Position numbers and translations under genes: made by a program
Assembly (NCBI RefSeq): GCF_004799755.1
Contig: NZ_SLUB01000007.1
Coordinates: forward strand, 62,001-126,000
Length of the DNA stretch: 64,000 bases
From: Bacillus timonensis
Lineage (GTDB): Bacteria > Bacillota > Bacilli > Bacillales > Bacillaceae_L
Direction: 5' to 3'
Notes under the pieces: model-generated
Seen by the model: only the letters and a program-made list of their open reading frames with translations
What the model was told of the DNA's origin: nothing
Database searches by the model: none
In this document: positions 35,190 through 45,847 of the stretch, one piece after another
Numbering within the stretch: the first letter of the stretch is position 1
Layout: each line of letters opens with the position of its first letter

Positions 35190-35213
35190 AATGACCAGGA
35201 TTTCCTGGCCATT
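35190..35213 (-). terminator. Terminator of the ABC exporter gene
   Basis: AATGACCAGG/CCTGGCCATT stem with a 4-nt loop, overlapping the stop codon; followed by TTTTTATTG on the minus strand. Confidence 0.8.
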
Positions 35214-36930
35214 AAGATTGATATTGAACTTGATGCAGATTCGCGAAGATGCCACCCTTTTCAAGCAGCTCATCATGACCGCCTTGTTCGGCTATACCAT
35301 CCTCCGTTACCACTACAATGCGGTCTGCATTACGAATAGTTGCCAGACGGTGAGCGATGACAAGGGTTGTGCGATTTTTCGAAAGCTCTGTTAGCGCCTT
35401 TTGGATAATTTGTTCGGTTTCTGTATCTAGTGCTGAAGTAGCTTCATCTAAAATTAAGATCGGCGGATTTTTTAAGAACATCCGGGCAATCGCAATCCTT
35501 TGTTTTTGACCACCTGAAAGCTTTAGTCCCCTTTCTCCAACCTGTGTTTCGTACCCATCGGGTAGACCAGCGATAAAGTCTTCTAAATGGGCACGTCTTG
35601 CCGCTTCTTCAATTTGTTCGTCCGTTGCCCCAAGCATCCCGTACGCAATATTTTCCTTCAATGTTCCTGTAAACAGGAAAACATCTTGCTGCACAATTCC
35701 GATTTGTGACCGCAACGATTGCTTTGTCATTTTTCGAATATCGATTCCATCAATAGAAATGGAACCTCCATCCACATCGTAGAAACGTGGAATTAAGGAA
35801 CAAATGGTTGTTTTCCCTGCTCCAGACGGACCAACAAACGCGACCGTTTCACCTGCATGAACCTTAAGATGGATATCCTTTAGAACAGGACCCTGCTTTT
35901 CATCATAGCCAAAAGTGACATGATTAAACACGATGTCGCCACGAAGGGATGGAACCGCTATGGCATCCTTTGCATCCTCTACCTCTGGCTCCATATCGAG
36001 AAGCTCTGTAAATCGTTTGAAGCCTGCCATACCCTTTGGATAAAGCTCTAATAAAGCACTTATTTTATCAATTGGCTTAAAAAGCACATTAACGTAAAGG
36101 ACAAACCCAACGAGTTCCCCGTAAGTCAGGTCTCCATTAAAACTCAGCCATGCACCGACAACTAACACGATAAGCACAAACAAACGTGTCATGAGGTAGA
36201 TCCCTGCTGAAGTTGATCCCATAACCTTGTAAGCACCTAGCTTAGAGCGGCGGAATTTACAATTGTCTACCTTAAACCTTGAAATTTCAAATTCTTCATT
36301 TGTGAAGGACTGGACCACTCGTGCCCCTGCAACACTGTCCTCTACCCGCGCATTAACATCAGCGATATTGCTATACATCGCTTTCCACGCACGATTCATA
36401 CGGACATTCGAAAAAGCAATGAGCCAAATTAAAAATGGCACAACAATGATTGCGATTAAGGCTAGCTTCACATTAATCGTTAGCATAATCCAAAATGCCC
36501 CGACAAAGGTCATGATGGCAATGAATAAATCCTCTGGACCATGGTGGGCAAGCTCCCCAATATCGAACAAATCATTTGTAATCCGACTCATAATATGACC
36601 TGTTTTTGTGTTATCAAAAAAGCGAAACGATTGTCGTTGGACATGCTGGAACAGCTGCTGACGCATATCTGTTTCAATGTTAATTCCAAGCTTATGACCC
36701 CAATAGCCCACGATAAATTGCAATCCTGAACTAACTACGTATAAAACTAAAAGCCCAATACTCACCCACGCAATTGCTGACCAGTTTCTGCTTGGCAGTA
36801 GTGAATCAATGAACCACTGCACCGCAAGCGGAAAGGCAAGTTCTAAAATCGCCACAATTACCGCACAGCTGAAGTCGATTAAAAATAGCGTCCGGTGCGG
36901 CTTGTAATATGTAAAAAAACGTTGAATCAT
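35212..36930 (-). CDS. ABC exporter, fused membrane and ATPase domains
   Basis: A 572-residue half-transporter of the MsbA/LmrA/YfiBC type. The N-terminal domain has six spans (about 15-310). The ATPase domain shows Walker A GPSGAGKTT, Q-loop, signature LSGGQKQRIAIAR, Walker B ILILDEATSALD and the H-loop LVIAHRL. The ATG at 36930 follows AAGGAGAG. No second half-transporter gene is adjacent, so it probably works as a homodimer. Drug or lipid export is the general role of the family; the substrate is unknown. Confidence 0.93.
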   Translation of the reverse strand: MIQRFFTYYKPHRTLFLIDFSCAVIVAILELAFPLAVQWFIDSLLPSRNWSAIAWVSIGLLVLYVVSSGLQFIVGYWGHKLGINIETDMRQQLFQHVQRQSFRFFDNTKTGHIMSRITNDLFDIGELAHHGPEDLFIAIMTFVGAFWIMLTINVKLALIAIIVVPFLIWLIAFSNVRMNRAWKAMYSNIADVNARVEDSVAGARVVQSFTNEEFEISRFKVDNCKFRRSKLGAYKVMGSTSAGIYLMTRLFVLIVLVVGAWLSFNGDLTYGELVGFVLYVNVLFKPIDKISALLELYPKGMAGFKRFTELLDMEPEVEDAKDAIAVPSLRGDIVFNHVTFGYDEKQGPVLKDIHLKVHAGETVAFVGPSGAGKTTICSLIPRFYDVDGGSISIDGIDIRKMTKQSLRSQIGIVQQDVFLFTGTLKENIAYGMLGATDEQIEEAARRAHLEDFIAGLPDGYETQVGERGLKLSGGQKQRIAIARMFLKNPPILILDEATSALDTETEQIIQKALTELSKNRTTLVIAHRLATIRNADRIVVVTEDGIAEQGGHDELLEKGGIFANLHQVQYQS

Positions 36931-37038
36931 CTTATTCTCTCCTTATGACATATACCTATTTCGAATTATAAGCTGTTACACGTGAACTTGACAAATTATT
37001 TTGATGGTCGAAATATTAGTTTTGAGGTTGAGGTTGAG

Positions 37039-37144
37039 GTACATGCTCTCACACTTTTTCTCTCTGCATGTACCTCTAGGCCCTACTTGCGTCACATAAT
37101 CTCACGCTTTTTCTCTCGGCGTGTACCTTAAGACCTTTCTCACG
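37039..37144. repeat. Two tandem copies of the 53-bp palindromic repeat family
   Basis: Copies at 37039-37091 and 37092-37144 align position for position with the units at 23861-24072: a GGTACATGC/GCATGTACC pair flanking a TCTCAC.CTTTTTCTCTC loop. The second copy has a degenerate left arm. It lies in the 288-bp gap before the PhoD-like gene; nothing else is seen in the gap. Confidence 0.8.
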
Positions 37145-37218
37145 GTCATTTCCTCCTCCCCAATAATAAGTACTTTCCTGAACCACAAGAACCGTCCCCA
37201 CGGTCCCTGAATAGCCAA

Positions 37219-39309
37219 GTGGATATTCCAACGATTTTATCGGGGCCAATTCTGCGCCGTGTTGAGCCTTCTCATATCTATATTTGGATTGCTTTAAGCA
37301 AACGATACAAACTTGGGGCAAAGCTGTACCAATTTGAAAATAAAGAGGGTACAACTAGTTCGTACCATGAAATCAATTGTGATTCTGAAACGACCACATT
37401 TCGTGCGGGTAAACAACTTTATATCAGCCTAATCAAACTGATACCACATGAAACTCAATTTCCAGCAGACACACTACTTGGGTATAATATCCTTTTTCAA
37501 AAGAATAATGACATTCTAGGCCTACAGGATTTCGGTCTCTTAGGGAAAGATCAACCACATTCTATAACGTATGGAGACCTTCCATTACCGAGCTTTTTTA
37601 TTCCGGACCCCTGCCAGGAACAGACGAATCTTCTATATGGTTCATGTCGTAAGCTCCACGGTAAAGGGGAGGATGCCCTTGTTCAAGGAGACGAAACGAT
37701 TGAAAAGAATTTCCTTGACCTCGAGAAACGCCCTAGCACCTTATTTCTAATGGGTGACCAAATTTATGCAGATGATGTGCCAGACCCGGTTTTTCCTATC
37801 ATGGTGAAAGCCGGTAAAAACCTTATTGGAAAAGGTGAAAAGCTTACTGAAATCGAGCCTCGTCTTAACGAGAAACCTTTTAAAAAATCAATCTTCCAAA
37901 CTCGTGGGAGACAATATATTATGGAGCGTTTTTGTAAATTCACCTCCTCGCATTCACGTAATCATGCGATGACATTTGGTGAATATGCATCCTTATATTT
38001 ACTATCTTGGTCACCTGAGCTTTGGAATGCTTATGTAGACAGTGAGCATTTCCCTACATTTAAAGAAGCCACCAAGAAGAATCAGATTTACTTTATTTAC
38101 GAAAAAAAGAAGAAAAACAAACGAAAAAGAGAAGAGAAGATTTACAAAAAAGAATATAAAGAGCATGTGGCCGATGTGAAGGAAACATATCAAGCTCTTT
38201 CAAAGGTGAGAAGATTACTAGCCAACATTCCGACTTATATGATTTTTGATGACCATGATATCACAGACGATTGGAATATTAGCCATCATTGGAAGAGTAG
38301 CGTATACCAATCGAAGCTTGGAAGACATGTGATCGCCAACGGGCTTATGGCTTACTGGTTGTTTCAAGCTTGGGGAAATGACCCTGACCAATTTGCCCCA
38401 TCTTTTCTTCGGGAAATGTGGAAATATAGTAAAACCTATGATACTTCTTCACATTCCCATAAAGCATGGGAGGAATTACTTTGGAACTTTGATGAATGGC
38501 ATTTTGTCGCACCGACAAACCCTACTTCAATCTTTCTTGATACACGGACACAAAGAAAATACGATCCTTCCCCACTTCCTGTTTCCCTTGGTCGAAATAT
38601 CAAAGAAAAAGAGCGTCCTCCACAGCTTATCGGTGAACAAGGCTGGCAGAAAACGACAGAAAGTTTGTACGCAAGTGGTTGGAAAAACGGTGAATCACTT
38701 TTAGTTATTTCTCCAACACCCGTCTATGGAATTGGCTTAATTGAGTCTTTTCTCAATCAATATATTTATCCATTAAAAACAATGGAAATCCCGGTCACAA
38801 CAGCATTCGATTTTGAATCATGGAAATACAACGGAGAGGGTTTTAGTGAACTCCTACACCAGATTAAGGAGTGGAAACCTAGTCATTGCTTTATTTTATC
38901 AGGTGATGTCCATTACGCATCTGCTGTTAAAACCAATGTTGAATTCAATAGCAACGAAACCTTATGTATCTATCAATTTACAAGCAGTCCACTAAACAAT
39001 ATGAGCTTTTCAGGCATGCAAGGCGGATTAATGAAAGCAATTGTCACTATCAATGCAGCTAAACGAAGGAACAAAGAAATCAATCGATATTGTGATGACA
39101 CCTACGATATCGTAAAGCAAAAAAGAAAGGAGCCTTGTCCTGCCAATTTTACATGGAAAGAAAAAATCAGGTATCTATCAACAAACCAAGGTCCCATTAT
39201 TGAAACCGAAAATAACCTCGGACATCTCATTCTCACCCCGGACACTGTTAAAAATGAATTGCTCCAAACTAATCAAGTAATCACCTATGACCCTATTTCA
39301 CTCTCATAA
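37219..39309 (+). CDS. PhoD-like metallophosphatase
   Basis: A 696-residue protein of the alkaline phosphatase D / PhoD-like group. Metal-binding motifs: MGDQIYADD (about 180), IFDDHDITDDWN (about 345) and SGDVHYASA (about 560). A strongly basic segment rich in Lys (about residues 297-320) splits the catalytic core. No signal peptide is visible, unlike the Tat-exported PhoD, so it may be cytoplasmic. The start is GTG at 37219, the only usable start after an in-frame TAA at 37129, but no clear ribosome site precedes it. It ends at a bidirectional terminator. Confidence 0.85.
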   Translation: MDIPTILSGPILRRVEPSHIYIWIALSKRYKLGAKLYQFENKEGTTSSYHEINCDSETTTFRAGKQLYISLIKLIPHETQFPADTLLGYNILFQKNNDILGLQDFGLLGKDQPHSITYGDLPLPSFFIPDPCQEQTNLLYGSCRKLHGKGEDALVQGDETIEKNFLDLEKRPSTLFLMGDQIYADDVPDPVFPIMVKAGKNLIGKGEKLTEIEPRLNEKPFKKSIFQTRGRQYIMERFCKFTSSHSRNHAMTFGEYASLYLLSWSPELWNAYVDSEHFPTFKEATKKNQIYFIYEKKKKNKRKREEKIYKKEYKEHVADVKETYQALSKVRRLLANIPTYMIFDDHDITDDWNISHHWKSSVYQSKLGRHVIANGLMAYWLFQAWGNDPDQFAPSFLREMWKYSKTYDTSSHSHKAWEELLWNFDEWHFVAPTNPTSIFLDTRTQRKYDPSPLPVSLGRNIKEKERPPQLIGEQGWQKTTESLYASGWKNGESLLVISPTPVYGIGLIESFLNQYIYPLKTMEIPVTTAFDFESWKYNGEGFSELLHQIKEWKPSHCFILSGDVHYASAVKTNVEFNSNETLCIYQFTSSPLNNMSFSGMQGGLMKAIVTINAAKRRNKEINRYCDDTYDIVKQKRKEPCPANFTWKEKIRYLSTNQGPIIETENNLGHLILTPDTVKNELLQTNQVITYDPISLS

Positions 39310-39316
39310 AAAAATA

Positions 39317-39342
39317 ACCCCGTGCTCACTTTAGCACGGGGT
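39317..39342. terminator. Bidirectional terminator between the PhoD-like gene and fruA
   Basis: A perfect 10-bp stem ACCCCGTGCT/AGCACGGGGT with a 6-nt loop. An A run precedes it on the plus strand, giving a T run for fruA. Confidence 0.85.
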
Positions 39343-39350
39343 ATATATCC

Positions 39351-41213
39351 TTATTTAATCGGCTTCTTTAAGAATCCAACTAACAGTGCTGTCACAATTG
39401 TACCAATGATAATCGCAAGTACATATAACATCCAGCTACCTGTCACAAACGGAATGACAAAAATTCCTCCGTGAGGAGCAGGCAACCCAATTCCAAACAG
39501 CATGGTAAGTGCACCAGTTATTGCAGATCCAATCACAGCTGATGGGATGACACGTCCTGGGTCGGCTGCTGCAAATGGGATGGCACCTTCTGTAATAAAT
39601 GAAGCTCCCATGAAATAAGCCGTTTTTCCAGCCTCACGTTCTTGTTTTGTAAACTTATTTTTAAATAATGTAGTTGCTAAGGCGAGTCCAAGGGGTGGGG
39701 TCATACCACCTGCCATAATTGCCGCGTGTGGTGCGTAGTTTCCAGCGTCAATCATGGCAATACCAAAGGTAAATGCCGCTTTATTGATAGGCCCACCCAT
39801 ATCAATCGACATCATTCCACCTAAAATTAATCCAAGTACGATTAAGTTACCGGTTCCTAATCCTTCAAGCCAAGCAGTCAAGCCATCCATAACAAATTTT
39901 AACGGACCTACTAGAACATACATAACTGCACCTGTAATTAAAATTCCAAAGAACGGATAGATCAATACCGGCTTAAGTCCTTCAAATGACGAAGGTAAGC
40001 CTGAAACAACTTTTTTCACTAAGAGCACAACATAACCAGCGAGGAATCCAGCAATAAGTCCGCCTAAAAATCCTGCTCCACCCGTTGTCTCCATTAAACC
40101 ACCAATCATACCTGGTGCTAATCCTGGCCGATCAGCAATACTCATTGCAATAAAACCTGCTAATACAGGAATCATTAATTGAAAAGCATTGGCACTTCCG
40201 ATTGTCATCAAAGCGCCAGCAATCGGGTTATAAGATGGGTCAGTAGGGTCTGAGGCATTGATTCCAAATATAAATGAAATGGCAATCAACAAACCGCCAC
40301 CCACTACGAACGGAAGCATGTTGGAAACACCATTCATTAAGTGCTTATAGAAGCCGCTTTTTTCTCCACCTTCCGCTTTTTGCTTCGTTGTTTGTTCGGC
40401 ATGGTAGATTGGCGCGTCCTGGTTAACGGCTTTTGTTAACAACTCTTCCGGTATGCGAATCCCTTGAGCAACAGGAACCTGAATGACTTTTTTTCCATTA
40501 AAACGAGCCATTTCCACTTGTTTATCGGCAGCAACGATAATCGCAACTGCTTCATCAATATCTTCCTGGGTAAGTGCATTCTTCACACCTGTTGAACCAT
40601 TGGTTTCAACCTTAAAATCAATGTTCATCTCTTTTGCCTTCGCTTTTAATGCGTCTGCAGCCATATACGTATGAGCAATTCCAGTTGGACAAGCTGTTAC
40701 CGCTAAAACCTTCTTCTGTCCTTCTTTTTTCTCGATTGGCGCTTCTTCTACCTCCGACTCCCTTTCTTTTTCATTAATCAGTTGAATGAGTTCATCCGGA
40801 GTTTGTACTTTCATTAACTTTTCACGAAAACCAACGTCCATTAACAATGAAGACAAGCTTGATAATGTTTCAAGATGCGCGTTATTTGCCCCTTCACTTG
40901 CGGCAATCATGAAAAATAAATGACTTGGCTGTCCATCTAATGCTTCATAATCAATTCCGATTGTCGAACGTCCAAACGCAATCGCTGGTGTTTTCACCGC
41001 AGCTGTCTTCGCATGCGGAATGGCAATTCCCTCGCCAATTCCTGTTGTACTTTGGCTTTCCCTTGTTAAAATCGCTTGTTTGTATTGTTCTCTATCTTGA
41101 AGTCGTCCAGCTTCATCAAGTTTTGAGACCAATTCGTCGATGACCTCGGCTTTCGAAGAAGAAGAAAGTTCGATAATAATCGTATCTTTCTTCAACAGAT
41201 CCGTAATTCTCAT
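39351..41213 (-). CDS. fruA: PTS fructose-specific EIIABC component
   Basis: A 620-residue membrane enzyme that imports fructose as fructose 1-phosphate. IIA domain with phospho-His67 (GIAIPHAKT), IIB with phospho-Cys175 (ACPTGIAHTYMAADAL), then a IIC domain with about nine spans from residue 290. The ATG at 41213 follows AAAGGAAC. It is the last gene of fruR-fruK-fruA, 15 bp after fruK. Confidence 0.97.
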   Translation of the reverse strand: MRITDLLKKDTIIIELSSSSKAEVIDELVSKLDEAGRLQDREQYKQAILTRESQSTTGIGEGIAIPHAKTAAVKTPAIAFGRSTIGIDYEALDGQPSHLFFMIAASEGANNAHLETLSSLSSLLMDVGFREKLMKVQTPDELIQLINEKERESEVEEAPIEKKEGQKKVLAVTACPTGIAHTYMAADALKAKAKEMNIDFKVETNGSTGVKNALTQEDIDEAVAIIVAADKQVEMARFNGKKVIQVPVAQGIRIPEELLTKAVNQDAPIYHAEQTTKQKAEGGEKSGFYKHLMNGVSNMLPFVVGGGLLIAISFIFGINASDPTDPSYNPIAGALMTIGSANAFQLMIPVLAGFIAMSIADRPGLAPGMIGGLMETTGGAGFLGGLIAGFLAGYVVLLVKKVVSGLPSSFEGLKPVLIYPFFGILITGAVMYVLVGPLKFVMDGLTAWLEGLGTGNLIVLGLILGGMMSIDMGGPINKAAFTFGIAMIDAGNYAPHAAIMAGGMTPPLGLALATTLFKNKFTKQEREAGKTAYFMGASFITEGAIPFAAADPGRVIPSAVIGSAITGALTMLFGIGLPAPHGGIFVIPFVTGSWMLYVLAIIIGTIVTALLVGFLKKPIK

Positions 41214-41228
41214 GCTGCATGTTCCTTT

Positions 41229-42140
41229 CTATAACTTCTTCACTTGTACTTGTGAAAGTAATGTATTTATCTTCTCTTCTGTTGCTAATCCTTCTAAATA
41301 GGCCGTTGCACTTCCTGCCGTTGCCCCAAAGTGAAAGCTTTTAGTTGCGTTTTGATTTTTTGAATACGATGCAATAAAACCTGCCACGACAGAGTCTCCA
41401 GCACCAATCGAGTTTATAAACTTTCCATCTGGAATATTTGCAGAGTAGACTTCGTTTCCTACAAAGAGCAAACTACCCTTGTCTGCCATCGAAACGATGA
41501 CGTGCTCCGCTCCCATTTCAATGAGCTTTTTCCCATATGGTATGGCTTCTTCTGCATTTTTTATCTCAACATCAAAAATTTCACCAAGTTCGTGATGATT
41601 AGGTTTGATTAAAAATGGCTTATACGGAAGGACTCCGACTAATAAGTCTTTTGTAGCATCAACGACAACTTTAACTTCCTTGTCCTTTAAGTTGCTCGCG
41701 ATTTGCTGGTACAATGTAGACGGCAATGATGACGGAATACTACCTGCAAGTACCAACACATCCCCTTTTTGAAGCTGATTAACCTTTTCAAAAAGTTGCT
41801 CAAGCTCGTCAGATGAAATTTTCGGACCAGCTCCATTTAGCTCTGTTTCGATAGTTGAATGAAGCTTTACATTAATTCTTGTATCCCCTTCAACGGGGAC
41901 AAAGTCTGTCTGGATGTTCTTTTCCGTTAACGTATCGACTATAAATTTCCCTGTGAAACCGCCAACAAACCCTAAGGCAACGCTACTAATTCCGACATTT
42001 TTCAACACCATTGAAACGTTTATCCCTTTTCCTCCAGGGCTTTTCCGATCATTTTTAATGCGATTTAGTTCTCCTACCTTAAAATCATCCAACTCAATAA
42101 AATAGTCGATGGAGGGGTTTAATGTAACTGTGTAAATCAT
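41229..42140 (-). CDS. fruK: 1-phosphofructokinase
   Basis: A PfkB-family kinase (303 residues) that converts fructose 1-phosphate to fructose 1,6-bisphosphate. N-terminal TLNPSIDY and GGKGINVSMVLKNVG; C-terminal SIGAGDSVVAGFIASY with the catalytic Asp. The start ATG overlaps the fruR stop by four bases (ATGA), so translation is coupled. Confidence 0.96.
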   Translation of the reverse strand: MIYTVTLNPSIDYFIELDDFKVGELNRIKNDRKSPGGKGINVSMVLKNVGISSVALGFVGGFTGKFIVDTLTEKNIQTDFVPVEGDTRINVKLHSTIETELNGAGPKISSDELEQLFEKVNQLQKGDVLVLAGSIPSSLPSTLYQQIASNLKDKEVKVVVDATKDLLVGVLPYKPFLIKPNHHELGEIFDVEIKNAEEAIPYGKKLIEMGAEHVIVSMADKGSLLFVGNEVYSANIPDGKFINSIGAGDSVVAGFIASYSKNQNATKSFHFGATAGSATAYLEGLATEEKINTLLSQVQVKKL

Positions 42141-42895
42141 GTTGTCACAACCTTTATGTTGATATGTTCCTGATAGGATGTAAGTTCTTTTTTTGTTAAT
42201 CCATCATCTGTGATTAAAACAGCATCTTTAAATGAAGAAACTTTTGAAAATGAAACCTCATTGAATTTTGAGTGATCTGCTAAAATGAAACTTTTCTTCG
42301 CCAAGCCCATTGCTGTTTGTTTAATCAGGGCTTCTTCAGGATCCGGAGTTGTAAAACCGTATTTCAAATCAATCCCATTTACCCCTAAAAAGCATTTATC
42401 AAACCGATACAGGTTTAAGCTCGATAATGCTCTACTCCCGATCATGGCTTTTGTTTGTGGTTTAATAATCCCACCAATCAGATAGGTTGCAATTCCTTTT
42501 TCAAGCAATGGCTCAATTAAATGTACACCATTCGTTACTACTGTAAGTCCCTCTTGGTCAAGAAACGGGATGAGTTCCTGTGTAGTTGTCCCTGCATCTA
42601 GAAAAATGGAGTCGCCCTCTTGAATGAGCTGAGAAGCAAATTTAGCGATCGCTATTTTTTCTTTTATATTCTTTGCTGTTTTTTCTTTATAACTCGGCTC
42701 TGTTCGATTTCTATGAATAAGAGCAGCTCCACCGTGAACCCTTTTCAATTGATTTTCTTGTTCAAGCTGGACTAAATCACGACGAATGGTTGATTCCGAA
42801 GAATTTGTTCTTTCAACCAACTCATGTAGTTTCACTACACTCTGTTCCTTTAATAAGGATAAGATAAGCTGATGTCTTTCTGGAGTTAACATCAT
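42137..42895 (-). CDS. fruR: DeoR-family fructose operon regulator
   Basis: A 252-residue repressor with an N-terminal DeoR winged helix (HQLILSLLKEQSVV, SSESTIRRDLVQLEQ) and a sugar-phosphate-binding C-terminal domain (DAGTTTQELIPFL). The ATG at 42895 follows AAGGA; the adjacent ATG at 42892 is an equal alternative. First gene of the fru operon and preceded by a clear sigma-A promoter overlapped by direct repeats. The effector is expected to be fructose 1-phosphate. Confidence 0.94.
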   Translation of the reverse strand: MMLTPERHQLILSLLKEQSVVKLHELVERTNSSESTIRRDLVQLEQENQLKRVHGGAALIHRNRTEPSYKEKTAKNIKEKIAIAKFASQLIQEGDSIFLDAGTTTQELIPFLDQEGLTVVTNGVHLIEPLLEKGIATYLIGGIIKPQTKAMIGSRALSSLNLYRFDKCFLGVNGIDLKYGFTTPDPEEALIKQTAMGLAKKSFILADHSKFNEVSFSKVSSFKDAVLITDDGLTKKELTSYQEHINIKVVTT

Positions 42896-42922
42896 GTCAC
42901 TTCCTTAATGGATTGTACTCTC

Positions 42923-42951
42923 ATTATATTGAAGCCTTTTTTATAAATCAA
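42923..42951 (-). promoter_or_regulatory. Sigma-A promoter of the fru operon
   Basis: On the minus strand, TTGATT (42946-42951), a 17-bp spacer and TATAAT (42923-42928). The direct repeat TCAATCAAA at 42948-42956 and 42968-42976 (plus strand, 20 bp apart) overlaps the -35 and is a candidate FruR operator. The rest of the 314-bp gap 42896-43209 holds a hairpin only. Confidence 0.8.
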
Positions 42952-43142
42952 TCAAAAACATTCATTTTCAATCAAATTCAACCATGTGTAATTATTTCCT
43001 TTTTCCCACAAAAAAGCTTAAAGCTGGGATACTTAATAATCCGCCGAAATAACCGGATATTTTTTGTCTTGTTGAGTCATATCATGAGCAGATGAAGCGA
43101 TTCAAGTGAGGGCTATTTGTGAGGACTCGACAACAAACTTTA

Positions 43143-43163
43143 GGGAGCTTTTACTCGGCTCCC
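43143..43163 (-). terminator. Hairpin after the GltC-like gene
   Basis: GGGAGC/GCTCCC stem with a 9-nt loop; only a short T-rich tail follows on the minus strand. Confidence 0.45.
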
Positions 43164-43209
43164 CAATAATCGACAATCCTCCCCTATTTCCGAGGAAATA
43201 CAACGAGGG

Positions 43210-44115
43210 TTAATATTGGAATTTGTCTAAAAATGAGAAATAGTCCTTTAAAAAGTCATAAAAAAGTTGTTCCGTTGGGAGCAATTTTCTCTCTCTGGGA
43301 ATAATAACACCTACTGAACGGGTTACTTCTGGGTGTACAACTGGGAGTTTTACAGTCGAATGCGGAATATTTTCAATCAAGGTTACTTCCGGTATGATGG
43401 TAATCCCCAATCCTGCTGATACTAATCCCTTGATTGCATCGATATCTTCACCTTCGAATGAAACAGTCGGTTGAAAACCGAGTTGATTACATGCTTTTAC
43501 GATAATATCTCGTAACACAAACCCATTTGGAAATAACACAAATTGCTCTTCCTTTAACTGACTTAGACTTAACGACTTATTTGATGACAGTGGGTGTGAG
43601 CGATGCAATAGCGCTACCATTCTATCGGTAAACAAAGTTGTTCCAATCAGTTTCTTTTCCTGGTTCGGTACAGGTCCAAGCAACGCCATATCAATTTCAC
43701 CGGTTTTAACCCGCTCGACTAACGAATAATAATTCCCTTGTGACAATGAAAACTTCACTTTAGGATGCTTGTCCCGAAATGCAGATACAACCGTTGGTAA
43801 CGTATGAGCAGCCAAACTACTTGGAAATCCTATTCGAATCGTTCCACGTTCTGGGTCTAAATATTCTTCAATCTCACGTCTAGCATTATCCAATACATTC
43901 AATGCCTGCTCAACATGATCTAAAAAAACTCTTCCAATCGGTGTAAGTTTCACATTTCGTCCATCTCGTATAAATAAGTCCACGCCTAATTCGGACTCCA
44001 GATTAAATAATTGTCTACTAACCGCTGATTGGGCAATATGCATGGAATTTGCCGCTTCTGTTACATGTTCTCGCTTAGCAACTTCAATAAAATAGGTGAG
44101 TTGTCTGAGTTCCAC
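43210..44115 (-). CDS. GltC-like LysR-family regulator
   Basis: A 301-residue regulator. The N-terminal helix-turn-helix (VELRQLTYFIEVAKREHVTE, HIAQSAVSRQLFNLE) and the effector domain (YLDPERGTIRIGFPSSLAAH; EGEDIDAIKGLVSAGLGITI) match GltC, the activator of glutamate synthase in B. subtilis, very closely along the whole length. The start is GTG at 44115, seven bases after GGAGG. It is divergent from a glutamate dehydrogenase gene rather than gltAB, suggesting that it controls gdhA here. The 227-bp gap has ATTAAT-rich LysR-like repeats (around 44180-44210). Confidence 0.9.
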   Translation of the reverse strand: MELRQLTYFIEVAKREHVTEAANSMHIAQSAVSRQLFNLESELGVDLFIRDGRNVKLTPIGRVFLDHVEQALNVLDNARREIEEYLDPERGTIRIGFPSSLAAHTLPTVVSAFRDKHPKVKFSLSQGNYYSLVERVKTGEIDMALLGPVPNQEKKLIGTTLFTDRMVALLHRSHPLSSNKSLSLSQLKEEQFVLFPNGFVLRDIIVKACNQLGFQPTVSFEGEDIDAIKGLVSAGLGITIIPEVTLIENIPHSTVKLPVVHPEVTRSVGVIIPRERKLLPTEQLFYDFLKDYFSFLDKFQY

Positions 44116-44333
44116 TGTGTTTCCTCCTCGATTCATCTCATTTCGGCATCGTTTATATCTTTTATTAATATTGTTTAGATTAATTATTCATTATACAATG
44201 ATTAATATCAAGAATTTACAGATAAAAATTTGTCCCGTTGATTTTAAATGATGGGTTTGTCAAAAAAAGGAAGATGAAAATTCACTTTTCTTTTTGAACT
44301 TCCTTAAAAAAATATATAGCAAAGAAAGGGTGA

Positions 44334-45728
<1,395 letters not shown>

Positions 45729-45747
45729 TATAAAGATAAACATATAA

Positions 45748-45779
45748 AACGCTGTTTTCCTATAATGGAAAGCAGCGTT
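45748..45779 (+). terminator. Terminator of gdhA
   Basis: AACGCTG/CAGCGTT stem with a TTCC/GGAA inner part, followed by TTTTGTTTT. Confidence 0.88.
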
Positions 45780-45804
45780 TTTTGTTTTCCCCCTAAAGCA
45801 AAGA

Positions 45805-45833
45805 GCACATACCCCACTAATTGGAGCATGTGC
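45805..45833 (-). terminator. Terminator of odhAB
   Basis: GCACAT/ATGTGC stem with a 17-nt loop; on the minus strand CTCTTTGCTTT follows. Confidence 0.55.
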
Positions 45834-45847
45834 CTTAATTTTCATTA

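Noticed and set aside
42913-43095. 60-codon plus-strand frame in the fruR/LysR gap
   Set aside because: It runs antisense across the fru promoter and repeats; no ribosome site.
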